Part shown: piece by piece, positions 44,752 to 52,665 of the stretch
How positions within the stretch are numbered: the first letter of the stretch is position 1
Layout of the letters: each line of letters starts with the position of its first letter
NCBI GenBank assembly: GCA_025456205.1
Contig: JALOLA010000008.1
Coordinates: 1 to 52,665, forward strand
Direction of reading: 5' to 3'
Length of the DNA stretch: 52,665 bases
Origin: Acidobacteriota bacterium
GTDB lineage: Bacteria > Acidobacteriota > Aminicenantia > UBA2199
Notes under the pieces: model-generated
The model's database searches: none
What the model saw: the letters and a program-made list of their open reading frames with translations, nothing else
What the model was told of the DNA's origin: nothing
Translations under genes and position numbers: made by a program

Positions 44752-45999
44752 ATGGCATTCAACGACAGCATCCGCGGCATTTACCAGAAGGAGCTGGGCG
44801 ACATCCGCTCGGCGGGCATTTTCAAGGAAGAGCGCATCATCTGCTCCCCGCAGGACTCCGACATCGACGTGCAGTTCCCGGCCGGCGCCGAGCAGAAGCG
44901 CGTGATCAACATGTGCGCCAACAACTACCTCGGCCTCTCCTCGCACCCCGACGTGGTCGAGGCGGCGCGCAAAGGGCTGGACCATCGCGGCTACGGCATG
45001 TCCTCGGTGCGCTTCATCTGCGGCACCCAGGATATCCACAAGGAGCTCGAGGGCAAGCTGACCGCGTTCCTGGGCACCGAGGACACCATCCTTTTCCCCT
45101 CGTGCATGGACGCCAACGCCGGCGTTTTCGAGGCGGTGCTCAACGAGCAGGACGTGATGATCTCCGACCGCCTGGTGCACGCCTCGATCGTCGACGGCAT
45201 GCGCCTGTGCAAAGCCCAGCAGGACACCTTCAAGCACTCCGACATGGGGCACCTCGAGGAAAAGCTGCAGCTGCACGCCTCCGCCCGCGTCAAGCTGATC
45301 ATCACCGACGGCTCTTTTTCCATGGACGGCGACCTGGCCAAGCTGGACCAGATCGTGGCGCTGGCCGAACAATACAACGCCCTGGTCTTCGTCGACGACT
45401 CGCACGCCAGCGGCTTCATCGGCAGGACCGGCCGCGGCACCCACGAGCACTGCGGCGTGCTCGGCAAGATCGACATCATCACCACCACCCTGGGCAAGGC
45501 CCTGGGCGGCGCCTCCGGCGGCTGCGTCTCCGGACGGCGCGAGCTGGTGGAGATGTGCCGGCAAAAGGCCCGCCCCTACCTGTTCTCCAACACCATCCCG
45601 CCGGTGGTGGTCTCCGGCGCCAACGCCGTGCTGGACATCATCTCCAAGACCACCGAGCGCCGCGACAAGCTGGAGCGCAACACGGCCTTCTGGCGCAAGG
45701 GGCTGACCGAAGCCGGCCTGATCATCAAGGATGGCGAGACGCCGATCGTGCCGGTGATGCTCTTCAACGCCAAGCTCTCGCAGGACTTCGCCAAGGAGCT
45801 CTACCAGGAGGGCATCTACGCCGTGGGCTTCTTCTTCCCCGTGGTCGCCAAGGGCCAGGCGCGCATCCGCACCCAGCTCTCGGCCGCCCACGACCAGCAC
45901 CACCTGGACAAGGCCCTGGCCGCATTCACCAAGGTCGGCAAGAAGTTCGAGATCCTGCACAAGACCAAGCAGGAGATCATCGAGCGCTTCGGCATGTAA
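44752..45999 (+). CDS. Alpha-oxoamine synthase, Kbl-like, coupled to an ACP
   Basis: A 415-residue PLP enzyme of the family that joins an amino acid to an acyl thioester with loss of CO2 (glycine C-acetyltransferase, 8-amino-7-oxononanoate synthase, serine palmitoyltransferase). Motifs: FKEERIICSPQ, NNYLGLSSHP, VRFICGTQDIHKELE, VDDSHASGFIG and the PLP-lysine TTTLGKALGGASGG. In E. coli Kbl the PLP-stacking histidine is in DALNHASIIDG; here it is DRLVHASIVDG, with Asn replaced by Val. With an ACP gene 7 bp upstream, an acyl-ACP substrate is plausible. NagZ follows after 4 bp. Confidence 0.88.
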   Translation: MAFNDSIRGIYQKELGDIRSAGIFKEERIICSPQDSDIDVQFPAGAEQKRVINMCANNYLGLSSHPDVVEAARKGLDHRGYGMSSVRFICGTQDIHKELEGKLTAFLGTEDTILFPSCMDANAGVFEAVLNEQDVMISDRLVHASIVDGMRLCKAQQDTFKHSDMGHLEEKLQLHASARVKLIITDGSFSMDGDLAKLDQIVALAEQYNALVFVDDSHASGFIGRTGRGTHEHCGVLGKIDIITTTLGKALGGASGGCVSGRRELVEMCRQKARPYLFSNTIPPVVVSGANAVLDIISKTTERRDKLERNTAFWRKGLTEAGLIIKDGETPIVPVMLFNAKLSQDFAKELYQEGIYAVGFFFPVVAKGQARIRTQLSAAHDQHHLDKALAAFTKVGKKFEILHKTKQEIIERFGM

Positions 46000-46003
46000 T
46001 GCG

Positions 46004-47041
46004 GTGACCCTGCGCGAACAGGCCGGCCAGCTGCTGATGGTCGGCTTCCGCGGCCTGGAAGCCGGCCCGGACTCCCCCATCATCCACCACGTCCGCTCCG
46101 GACTGGTGGGCGGCGTGGTCCTGTTCGATCGCGACGCGGCGCTGGGCAGCGACCGGCGCAACATCCGCTCGCCCCGGCAGGTGCGCCGGCTCATCCGCTC
46201 GCTGCAGGCGGCCGCGCCCTTGCCCCTGCTGGTGGCCGTCGACCAGGAGGGCGGCCGGGTGGCGCGGCTCAGGGAAAAGCACGGTTTCCCGGCGACGGTC
46301 AGCGCCCGCTGCCTGGGAGCCGCCGATGACCTGGAAGGGACGCGCCGCCAGGCCGCTGCCACTGCCGCCGCCTTGGCGGCTGCCGGGTTCAACCTCAATT
46401 TCGCCCCCCTGGTCGACCTGGACGTCCACCCGGAAAACCCGGTCATCGGCCGGCTCGAGCGCAGTTTTTCCCCGGACCCTGAGGTGGTCGTGCGCCACGC
46501 CCAGGCCGTGATCGCGGCGCACCGCGAGCACGGCATCCGCTGCTGCCTGAAGCATTTTCCCGGCCATGGCAGCTCGCGCGGCGATTCGCACCTGGGCTTT
46601 ACCGACGTCAGCGAAACATGGCAGCCGGTGGAGCTCGAACCCTTTCGCCGCATCATAGAAAGCGGCGCCGCCGTCGCCGTCATGATCGCCCACATCTACA
46701 ACCGCCATCTCGATCCCGAATTCCCGGCCACGCTGTCCAGGTCGACGATCGACGGCATCCTGCGCCGGGACCTGGGTTTCCGGGGAACGGTGATCTCCGA
46801 CGATCTCGACATGAAGGCCATCAGCGCCGAATACGACCGGGAGACGGCCCTGGAGCTGGCGCTCAACGCCGGCAACGACATCCTGCTCATCGCCAACAAC
46901 CTGGCCTACGACGAAGACGTCGCCGCCCGCGCCGGGGAGCTCGTCCTGTCCCTGGTCGCCGCCGGCCGCGTCAGCCGCGAACGGGTCGCGGAGGCCTGCC
47001 GGCGCGTGCAGGAGCTGAAAGGGAGAGCGTCCGCCGCCTAA
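46004..47041 (+). CDS. nagZ: Beta-N-acetylhexosaminidase NagZ (GH3)
   Basis: NagZ removes N-acetylglucosamine from cell-wall muropeptides during recycling. The 345-residue single-domain GH3 protein has VAVDQEGGRVARL, LNFAPLVDLDVHPENPVIG, the KHFPGHGSSRGDSHL loop with the general acid/base His, and the catalytic Asp in VISDDLDMKAIS. No signal peptide, so it is probably cytoplasmic. GTG start at 46004, 4 bp after the oxoamine synthase. Its stop overlaps that of the convergent kinase gene by 4 bp. It could act before NamZ (20475) in muropeptide breakdown. Confidence 0.93.
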   Translation: MTLREQAGQLLMVGFRGLEAGPDSPIIHHVRSGLVGGVVLFDRDAALGSDRRNIRSPRQVRRLIRSLQAAAPLPLLVAVDQEGGRVARLREKHGFPATVSARCLGAADDLEGTRRQAAATAAALAAAGFNLNFAPLVDLDVHPENPVIGRLERSFSPDPEVVVRHAQAVIAAHREHGIRCCLKHFPGHGSSRGDSHLGFTDVSETWQPVELEPFRRIIESGAAVAVMIAHIYNRHLDPEFPATLSRSTIDGILRRDLGFRGTVISDDLDMKAISAEYDRETALELALNAGNDILLIANNLAYDEDVAARAGELVLSLVAAGRVSRERVAEACRRVQELKGRASAA

Positions 47042-50000
47042 GCCTTGGGAAATTCCACGAAGAACGTGCTGCCTTGACCGGGCTCGCCTTCGGCCCAGAT
47101 GCGGCCGCCGTGCCGGCTCACCAGCTGCTCGACGATGGACAAGCCCAGCCCGGTCGACGATTCGCCGCCGGTGGGCTTGGCGCTCAGGCGCTGGAATTTG
47201 CCGAAAAGCCGGGCCTTGTCCTCGGGGGTGAGGCCCGGGCCCTGGTCGCGGACGGCCACCAGCACCTTGTTCTCCAGGCAGCGGGAGCTGACGGCGATCA
47301 CGGCCTGCAGGGGCGAGAATTTGATGGCATTGCTGATCAGGTTGTCGAAGATCTCCTTCAGCCATTCCAGGTCGCCGCTGACCCGGCAGCGCGGCTCCAG
47401 GGCCAGGTCGAGTGTCTGCCCCTTCTGTTGCAGCTGCTCGGCGAAGCCGCCGGCGGCCAGCTGGATCAGCTCGCCGACGTCGACGAGCTGCAGCTCGAGC
47501 TTGAGGTCTCCCCTCTCGAAACGCGAGATCTCCAGCATCTTGTTGATCAGGCCCAGCATGCGTTTCGAGGCCAGGGAGATCTTTTCGGCCAGCATGGCGG
47601 CGCCCGGAAGTTCGCGGTTCTGGCGCTGGATCAGTTCGGCCGTGCCCATGATGGCCTGCAGGGGGTTCTTCAGGTCGTGCACCGCGATGCGCCGCAGTTC
47701 CTCCTGCACGCGATTGGCCTGGAGCAGCTCCTCGTTGACGCGCGAGAGCTCCCGGGTCCGCTCGCGGACGACGGTCTCCAGCTCCCGCCCGCGCCGCTGC
47801 AGGCGCCGGAAGCGCAGGCGGAAGGCCAGGACCGCCATGGCCAGCGCCCCCAGCGCAACGAGCGCCCAGAACCAGGTGGTCTGGAAAAAATACGGGCGCA
47901 GCACGAAACCCAGGCTGGCCCCCTCGCGGTTCCACTCACCGTCGTTGTTGCAGGCGATGACCCGGAACGTATAGCTCCCCGGTGGCAGGTTGGTGTAGGA
48001 GACCTGCCGCTGGTCCGTCTCGATGCTCCAGTCGCGGTCGAACCCCCTGAGCATGGTCCGGAATCGGTTCTTCTCGGGAACGAGGTAGCTGAGGGCGGTG
48101 TAGGTGAACTCGATCTTCCGGCGTCCCGGCCCGATGACCACGGGGCGGTCCGCGTCGACGGCTTCGCCTTCGACAGCCATTTTTTCGATGAGCACCGGCG
48201 GCACGCGCTCGTTGCGCTTGCGGTAATCGGGGTCGACCACGGCCACGCCCTTGATGGTCGGGAACCACAGCTTGCCGTCGCGGCTTTTCCAGCCGGCCGG
48301 CTGGGCCGGCCCGGTGCTTTCGACGCCGCGCACCCCCTCGGAGATGCCGAAGGAGAGCGAGCGGATGCGCGTAATGCGCCCGTCGGCGAACTCGTTCAGC
48401 TCCTTCTTGCTGGCGCGGAAGACGCCCTTGTTGCAGTTCATCCAGAAGTAGCCGTGGTCGTCCTCCAGGATCTGGAAGGCCACGTCGTTGTACAGCCCGT
48501 TGCGGGTGTCGATGGTGCGGAACTCGCCGTTCTTGAAGCGGACCAGTCCGCCGCTGTTGGTGCCGATCCACAGGGCGCCGTCGTCCTCGGGGCGGATGAC
48601 CCAGATGGCGTTCTTCGAGGCACGGCCGTGGGGGTGGAAGGTGGTGATCTCCTCGTTGCGGAAGCGGTACAGCTCCCCGTTGTAGGTGCCCACCCAGACG
48701 GAGCCCTGGCGGTCCTGGGTGATGGCATAGATGAAATCGTCGCCCAGGCCGTTGCGCCGGCTGTAATTGACGATGCGGCCGTCGGCACGCAGCACGTCGA
48801 TGCCGCCGCCGTTGGTGCCCGCCCAGATGGAGCCGTCGCGGGCGGCCAGGACGGCGCGCACGATATCGTTGCTCAAGCCGTTGCGCGTCGACCAGACCTT
48901 GACCTTGCCGTCCTGCAGGCGATGCAGGCCGCCGCCGTAAGTGCCGAACCAGATGGCGCCGTCGCTGCCCTGGGCGATGGACCATACCCTCAGGCTGGCC
49001 AGCCCCTCGGCGGAGCCGAACACGCGGAACCCGTCGGCGCCGAAGCGCGCCAGGCCGCCGCCGATGGTGCCGATCCAGAAATTCCCCTCGCGGTCCTGCA
49101 GGATGGCCCGGGTCATGTCCACCGGCAGGCCGTTGCGCGTGTTGTAAAAGATGTAGCGGTCATCCTTGAGGCGGTTCAGCCCGCCGCCGAAGGTGCCGAC
49201 CCACAGGCTGCCTTCATGGTCCTCGACCAGGGCGCGCACCGAATCGTTGCTCAGGCCGTGGCGCTGCTGCAGGTGGGTGAAGGAATCGCCCTCCAGGCGG
49301 TTGAGGCCGCCGTTGTCGGTCCCGATCCAGAGGGTGCCGCGGCTGTCCTCGTAGATGACGCGCACGCGGTTGCCGGAGAGCCCCTCTTCCTGCGAATAGC
49401 TGCGGACCTGCCCGCGGCGCAGCGAGACCAGGGCGTCCCCGGCCGTGCCGATCCACAGCGTGCCGTCCCGGGCCACGCGCAGGGACCAGACGGTATTGCC
49501 GGCCTTGCCTCCCGGCAGCGCCTGCGGCGTGACGCCGCCGTCGCGGTAGCTGAACAGGCCGGCGCTGGTCCCGATCCACAGCGAGCCGCCCAGGTCCATG
49601 CTGAGAGCGGAGACATAGCTCAGCTCCACACCGGCCGGTGCCTGCAGGATGGAAAAAGCGCCGTCGCGGTAGCGGCTGAGGCCGCGGGTGGTGCCGATCC
49701 ACAGGCCGCCGTCGCCATCCGGGCAGAGGGAGAGGATGAAGTCGCTGGCCAGCCCGTCGGCGGCCGTGAAGTTGCGGAACTTCCCTCCGCGGCGGCAGAG
49801 CAGCCCGTTCGGCGTGCCGATCCACAGCGCCCCGTCGCCCCCTTCGGCCATGACCAGCATGCCGTTGTTCTGGATCTCGGGGGTGTTGGACTTGTCGAAG
49901 ACCGTGAAATTCCTTCCGTCGAAGCGGCACAAGCCTTCATAGGTGCCGGTCCAGATGTAGCCATCCCGGGATTGCAGCAGGCTGAGGACGGAGTTCTGCG

Positions 50001-50172
50001 CGATATTGCTGTTTTCGGTGCTCCAGGATTCGATGATGAAATGCCCGATCTCCTTGCGGGGATCGAGCGCCCACGCCGCGCTCGCGGCCAGGAACAGGAA
50101 AAACGCGGCAGCGGCGCCGGCCAGGGCACGTTGTCGCGATCGGCTGCGGGATCCGGCAAGCGCTTTTTTCAT
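47038..50172 (-). CDS. Membrane histidine kinase with 14-repeat periplasmic propeller sensor
   Basis: A 1044-residue two-component sensor. After a signal/anchor segment (residues 15-36) come about 14 repeats with WIGT-type blade ends (for example WIGTPNGLL, WIGTTRGLS, WVGTFGGGLNRL), enough for two seven-bladed propellers. A Y_Y_Y domain follows (TNLPPGSYTFRVIACNNDG), then one membrane helix (FWALVALGALAMAVLAF), a coiled coil, HisKA with VHDLKNPLQAIMG, and HATPase boxes NLISNAIKFS, DQGPGLT and GLGLSIVEQL. No receiver or DNA-binding domain is fused and no response regulator lies nearby. ATG at 50172. Confidence 0.93.
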   Translation of the reverse strand: MKKALAGSRSRSRQRALAGAAAAFFLFLAASAAWALDPRKEIGHFIIESWSTENSNIAQNSVLSLLQSRDGYIWTGTYEGLCRFDGRNFTVFDKSNTPEIQNNGMLVMAEGGDGALWIGTPNGLLCRRGGKFRNFTAADGLASDFILSLCPDGDGGLWIGTTRGLSRYRDGAFSILQAPAGVELSYVSALSMDLGGSLWIGTSAGLFSYRDGGVTPQALPGGKAGNTVWSLRVARDGTLWIGTAGDALVSLRRGQVRSYSQEEGLSGNRVRVIYEDSRGTLWIGTDNGGLNRLEGDSFTHLQQRHGLSNDSVRALVEDHEGSLWVGTFGGGLNRLKDDRYIFYNTRNGLPVDMTRAILQDREGNFWIGTIGGGLARFGADGFRVFGSAEGLASLRVWSIAQGSDGAIWFGTYGGGLHRLQDGKVKVWSTRNGLSNDIVRAVLAARDGSIWAGTNGGGIDVLRADGRIVNYSRRNGLGDDFIYAITQDRQGSVWVGTYNGELYRFRNEEITTFHPHGRASKNAIWVIRPEDDGALWIGTNSGGLVRFKNGEFRTIDTRNGLYNDVAFQILEDDHGYFWMNCNKGVFRASKKELNEFADGRITRIRSLSFGISEGVRGVESTGPAQPAGWKSRDGKLWFPTIKGVAVVDPDYRKRNERVPPVLIEKMAVEGEAVDADRPVVIGPGRRKIEFTYTALSYLVPEKNRFRTMLRGFDRDWSIETDQRQVSYTNLPPGSYTFRVIACNNDGEWNREGASLGFVLRPYFFQTTWFWALVALGALAMAVLAFRLRFRRLQRRGRELETVVRERTRELSRVNEELLQANRVQEELRRIAVHDLKNPLQAIMGTAELIQRQNRELPGAAMLAEKISLASKRMLGLINKMLEISRFERGDLKLELQLVDVGELIQLAAGGFAEQLQQKGQTLDLALEPRCRVSGDLEWLKEIFDNLISNAIKFSPLQAVIAVSSRCLENKVLVAVRDQGPGLTPEDKARLFGKFQRLSAKPTGGESSTGLGLSIVEQLVSRHGGRIWAEGEPGQGSTFFVEFPKA

Positions 50173-50180
50173 GTTCCATA

Positions 50181-50208
50181 TTTATACAATAAATATATTT
50201 TTTTTCAA
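50181..50208 (-). promoter_or_regulatory. Promoter of the propeller histidine kinase gene
   Basis: On the minus strand TTGAAA and TATAAA are separated by 16 bp; the ATG follows after 8 nt, so the leader is at most 1-2 nt. Confidence 0.65.
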
Positions 50209-50284
50209 TGCCCGCGGCCGGAAGCGTTGGGGAAACGTGCCGGCCCGGGCCGATCGGCGCCTTTATTTCCCGGCGGCTTTGGTG

Positions 50285-50290
50285 TAAAAT
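50285..50290 (+). promoter_or_regulatory. -10 box of kbl
   Basis: TAAAAT with a poor -35 (TTTATT, 17 bp upstream). The leader of about 15 nt contains AAGGAG. Confidence 0.4.
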
Positions 50291-50311
50291 AGGCGGCGCA
50301 AGGAGAACCGC

Positions 50312-51562
50312 ATGTACCAGCGAGTGAAATACGATTTCAAGCAGGAGCTGATCAAGATAAAGGACTCGGGGCTGTTCAAGGAGGAACGCACGATCCTCAG
50401 CAGCCAGAAGCCCGAGATCCATGTCCAGTTCCCGGCCGGCTCCGAGCCCCGGGAAGTGCTGAACTTCTGCTCCAACAACTACCTGGGGCTGGCCAACCAC
50501 CCCGACATCATCCGCGCCGCCCACGAGGCGCTGGACCGCTACGGCTTCGGCCTGGCCTCGGTGCGCTTCATCTGCGGCACCCAGGACCTGCACAAGCGCC
50601 TGGAGGAGAGGATCTCCCAGTTCTACGGCACCGAGGACACCATCCTCTATTCCTCCTGCTTCGACGCCAACGGCGGCCTGTTCGAAAGCCTGCTCGGCAC
50701 CGAGGACGCCATCATCACCGACGCCCTGAACCACGCCAGCATCATCGACGGCATCCGCCTGTGCAAGGCCAAGCGCTTCATCTACGAGCACTCCGACATG
50801 AAGTCGCTGGAGAGCGCCCTGAAGAAGGCGGATATCTGGGACGGGCCGGGCCTGGACAAGGAGCCGGTGCCGGCGCGCAACATACTGATCGCCACCGACG
50901 GCGTCTTCTCCATGGACGGCGACATCGCCGACGTGCGCGGCATCATCGAGCTGGCCAACACCTACGATGCGCTGGTCATGGTCGACGAATCCCACGCCAC
51001 CGGCTTCCTGGGCCGCAGCGGCCGCGGCGCCATCGAGACCAACGACGCCCTGGGCCAGGTGGACCTGATCACCTCCACCCTGGGCAAGGCCATGGGCGGG
51101 GCCACCGGCGGCTTCACCAGCGGCCGCCGCGAGATGATCGAGATCCTGCGCCAGAAATCGCGGCCCTACCTTTTCTCCAACACCCTGGCGCCGTCGATCG
51201 CCGCCGCCGGCATCGCCGCCTTCGACCTGCTGGAAAAGAGCGACGACCTGCGCCGGAAGCTGATGGCCAACACCATGCTGTTCCGCAACGAGATGACCCG
51301 CCTGGGCTTCGACATCAACGAGGGCATCCACCCCATCGTGCCCGTCCTGTTCCGCAAGTTCGAGAACGACGCCCAGCTCTCGCAGCAGATGGCCCGCGAC
51401 CTCTATGCCGAGGGCATCTACGTCGTCGGCTTCTTCTTCCCGGTGGTGCCGCGCGGCCAGTCGCGCATCCGCGTGCAGATCTCCGCCGCCCACACCCCCG
51501 AGCACATCGAGAAGGCGGTCGCGGCCTTTGCCAAGGTCGGCCGCCGGCACAAGGTTATTTAA
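50312..51562 (+). CDS. kbl: Glycine C-acetyltransferase (2-amino-3-ketobutyrate CoA ligase)
   Basis: Kbl joins glycine and acetyl-CoA to 2-amino-3-ketobutyrate, or works in reverse in threonine breakdown. The 416-residue product carries FKEERTILSSQ, NNYLGLANHPDI, VRFICGTQDLHKRLE, ILYSSCFDANGGLFE, DALNHASIIDGIRLCKAKR (as in E. coli Kbl), VDESHATGFLG and the PLP-lysine STLGKAMGGATGG. It is a close paralogue of the gene at 44752 but keeps the Asn before the PLP-stacking His, so it is the better Kbl candidate. AAGGAG precedes the ATG. No threonine dehydrogenase gene is seen next to it. Confidence 0.93.
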   Translation: MYQRVKYDFKQELIKIKDSGLFKEERTILSSQKPEIHVQFPAGSEPREVLNFCSNNYLGLANHPDIIRAAHEALDRYGFGLASVRFICGTQDLHKRLEERISQFYGTEDTILYSSCFDANGGLFESLLGTEDAIITDALNHASIIDGIRLCKAKRFIYEHSDMKSLESALKKADIWDGPGLDKEPVPARNILIATDGVFSMDGDIADVRGIIELANTYDALVMVDESHATGFLGRSGRGAIETNDALGQVDLITSTLGKAMGGATGGFTSGRREMIEILRQKSRPYLFSNTLAPSIAAAGIAAFDLLEKSDDLRRKLMANTMLFRNEMTRLGFDINEGIHPIVPVLFRKFENDAQLSQQMARDLYAEGIYVVGFFFPVVPRGQSRIRVQISAAHTPEHIEKAVAAFAKVGRRHKVI

Positions 51563-51567
51563 GCCTT

Positions 51568-51585
51568 GTCCCGCCTCAGCGGGAC
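51568..51585 (+). terminator. Hairpin after kbl
   Basis: GTCCCGC, loop CTCA, GCGGGAC: a perfect 7-bp stem starting 6 bp after the stop codon, without a following T-run. A second small hairpin (CCAG/CTGG) and a GC-rich palindromic stretch follow to about 51640. Confidence 0.5.
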
Positions 51586-51657
51586 ACCAGGTGATCTGGC
51601 CCCCGTTCCCGCCGCCCGGGCCGGGGCCGCCCGGGGACCTGCCCCATGCAGCCTCTT

Positions 51658-51686
51658 TTTTGAATTGGCGGCGATTGTGTTATAAT
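51658..51686 (+). promoter_or_regulatory. Promoter of ftsH
   Basis: A perfect TATAAT (51681-51686) with a weak TTTTGA 17 bp upstream. The leader of about 22 nt contains AAAGGA and AAAAGG. Confidence 0.65.
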
Positions 51687-51714
51687 GTGACAAATTTAAA
51701 GGAAAAAAGGGACG

Positions 51715-52665
51715 ATGAACAAAATTAAAGCGAAGGCCCCAAAAGGCATCTTCTTCTGGCTCATATCGGTCGTGATCCTCATCATGCTCTGGAACATGCT
51801 CAGCAACGTGTCTTCCGGCAAGACCAAGAGCCTGACCTTCTCGGAGTTCATGGACAAGGTCGAGAACGACCAGATCTCCAGCGCCCGCATCGCCGGCAAC
51901 GTCATCAGCGGCGACATGAACCTGGAGGACGGCAGCGACTTCACGCGCTACGAAGCCAACATCCCCATCGACTATCCCGACCTGATCAACAAGCTGCGCC
52001 AGCACAAGGTCAACATCGAGGTGGAGAAGCTGAACAAGAACGAATGGCTGGCCATCCTCCTCTCCTGGGCGCCGTTCGTCATCCTCATCGTCTTCTGGGT
52101 GATGATCATGCGCCAGCAGGGCGGCAACAAGGCCTTCACCTTCGGCAAGAGCAAGGCGCGCATGTTCACCGGCGACCGCAACAAGTTCACCTTCAAGGAC
52201 GTGGCCGGGGTCGAGGAGGCCAAGGAGGAGCTGGAGGAGATCATCGAGTTTCTCAAGGAGCCCAAGAAGTTCCAGCGCCTGGGCGGCAAGATCCCCAAGG
52301 GCGTGCTGCTCATCGGCCCCCCGGGCACCGGCAAGACCCTGCTGGCCAAGGCCATCGCCGGCGAGGCCAATGTCCCCTTCTTCTCGATATCGGGCTCCGA
52401 CTTCGTCGAGCTTTTCGTCGGCGTCGGGGCGTCCCGCGTCCGCGACCTGTTCGACGAGGGCAAGAAGCACGCCCCCTGCCTGATCTTCATCGACGAGATC
52501 GACGCCGTGGGCCGCCAGCGCGGCACCGGCCTGGGCGGCGGCCACGACGAGCGCGAGCAGACCCTCAACCAGCTGCTGGTGGAGATGGACGGCTTCGACG
52601 CCAACGAGGGCGTGATCATCATCGCCGCCACCAACCGCCCGGACATCCTCGACTCGGCGCTGCTG
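51715..52665 (+). CDS. ftsH: ATP-dependent zinc metalloprotease FtsH (partial, 3' end off the window)
   Basis: FtsH is a membrane-bound hexameric AAA+ protease that degrades misfolded membrane proteins and selected regulators. The 317 residues present include two membrane helices (residues 12-28, and about 103-123: [20 protein letters not shown]) flanking the periplasmic domain. The AAA+ module follows with [12 protein letters not shown], Walker A GPPGTGKT, pore loop [13 protein letters not shown], Walker [13 protein letters not shown] and [20 protein letters not shown] (in pieces). The HEXXH zinc motif would lie beyond the right edge. The ATG at 51715 follows AAAAAGG. Confidence 0.97.
   Translation, partial: MNKIKAKAPKGIFFWLISVVILIMLWNMLSNVSSGKTKSLTFSEFMDKVENDQISSARIAGNVISGDMNLEDGSDFTRYEANIPIDYPDLINKLRQHKVNIEVEKLNKNEWLAILLSWAPFVILIVFWVMIMRQQGGNKAFTFGKSKARMFTGDRNKFTFKDVAGVEEAKEELEEIIEFLKEPKKFQRLGGKIPKGVLLIGPPGTGKTLLAKAIAGEANVPFFSISGSDFVELFVGVGASRVRDLFDEGKKHAPCLIFIDEIDAVGRQRGTGLGGGHDEREQTLNQLLVEMDGFDANEGVIIIAATNRPDILDSALL

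Noticed and set aside
46618-50292. A 1224-codon open frame on the plus strand with regular repeats
   Set aside because: It is the antisense shadow of the propeller histidine kinase; its repeats only reflect the kinase's WIGT repeats and high GC. The minus-strand protein has recognisable domains throughout.

Overview
The window is 52.7 kb of high-GC chromosomal DNA, densely coding on both strands, with no rRNA, tRNA, CRISPR array, insertion sequence or phage gene that I can see. The gene content fits a Gram-negative, diderm, probably anaerobic or microaerophilic bacterium. Envelope evidence is an LptC/LptA-type protein, a heptosyltransferase with GmhB, a TolC efflux pump, SecD/YajC and several small outer-membrane barrels. 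Anaerobic-type evidence is rubrerythrin plus a second ferritin-like protein, FeoAB, a two-subunit class I fumarase and glycine C-acetyltransferases. The SpoIVB-type (S55) peptidase and the propeller histidine kinase suggest Acidobacteriota or Aminicenantes, but that placement is inference only.

Layout. 1-4.8 kb (minus): UDP-xylose synthase-like epimerase, TPR lipid-envelope protein, tgt, yajC and the 5' part of secD. 4.8-9.1 kb (plus): feoAB, a LysE-like exporter and recO, with two small barrel proteins on the minus strand. 9.8-16.7 kb (minus): an S55 peptidase and a secreted propeller protein whose genes overlap, running into fumarase beta, sucC, sucD and a small membrane protein. 16.8-23.5 kb (minus): rubrerythrin, a ferritin-like protein and an LptC/LptA fusion; then NamZ and TsaC; then a membrane phosphotransferase/sulfatase. 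23.7-27.7 kb (plus): rpoZ, heptosyltransferase, gmhB, ECF sigma, anti-sigma and two Spy/CpxP-like proteins, ending at a clear terminator. 27.8-34.5 kb (minus): a TetR-controlled seven-gene efflux operon resembling E. coli cecR-ybhGFSR. 34.6-41.1 kb: barrel proteins, an MrfA-like helicase, an ArsR-thioredoxin pair and a pseudouridine synthase. 41.4-52.7 kb: acetyl-CoA synthetase, a HAD phosphatase, a small membrane protein, an ACP coupled to an alpha-oxoamine synthase, NagZ, a 14-repeat propeller histidine kinase, kbl and the start of ftsH.

Three things stand out. (1) At least eight genes have a good -10 box only 5-7 nt before the start codon and no Shine-Dalgarno sequence, so they look leaderless; this settles several start sites. 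(2) Three intergenic gaps between 41.1 and 44.4 kb each hold a pair of inverted arrays of degenerate 7-bp words (GGYNNAN), a repeat type I cannot name. (3) The S55 peptidase appears circularly permuted, with its serine half before its histidine half, and its gene overlaps that of a secreted propeller protein. Further candidates are the ACP/alpha-oxoamine synthase pair and a succinyl-CoA synthetase alpha subunit whose catalytic Glu is Val. All family calls were made by eye from the sequence, without database searches.
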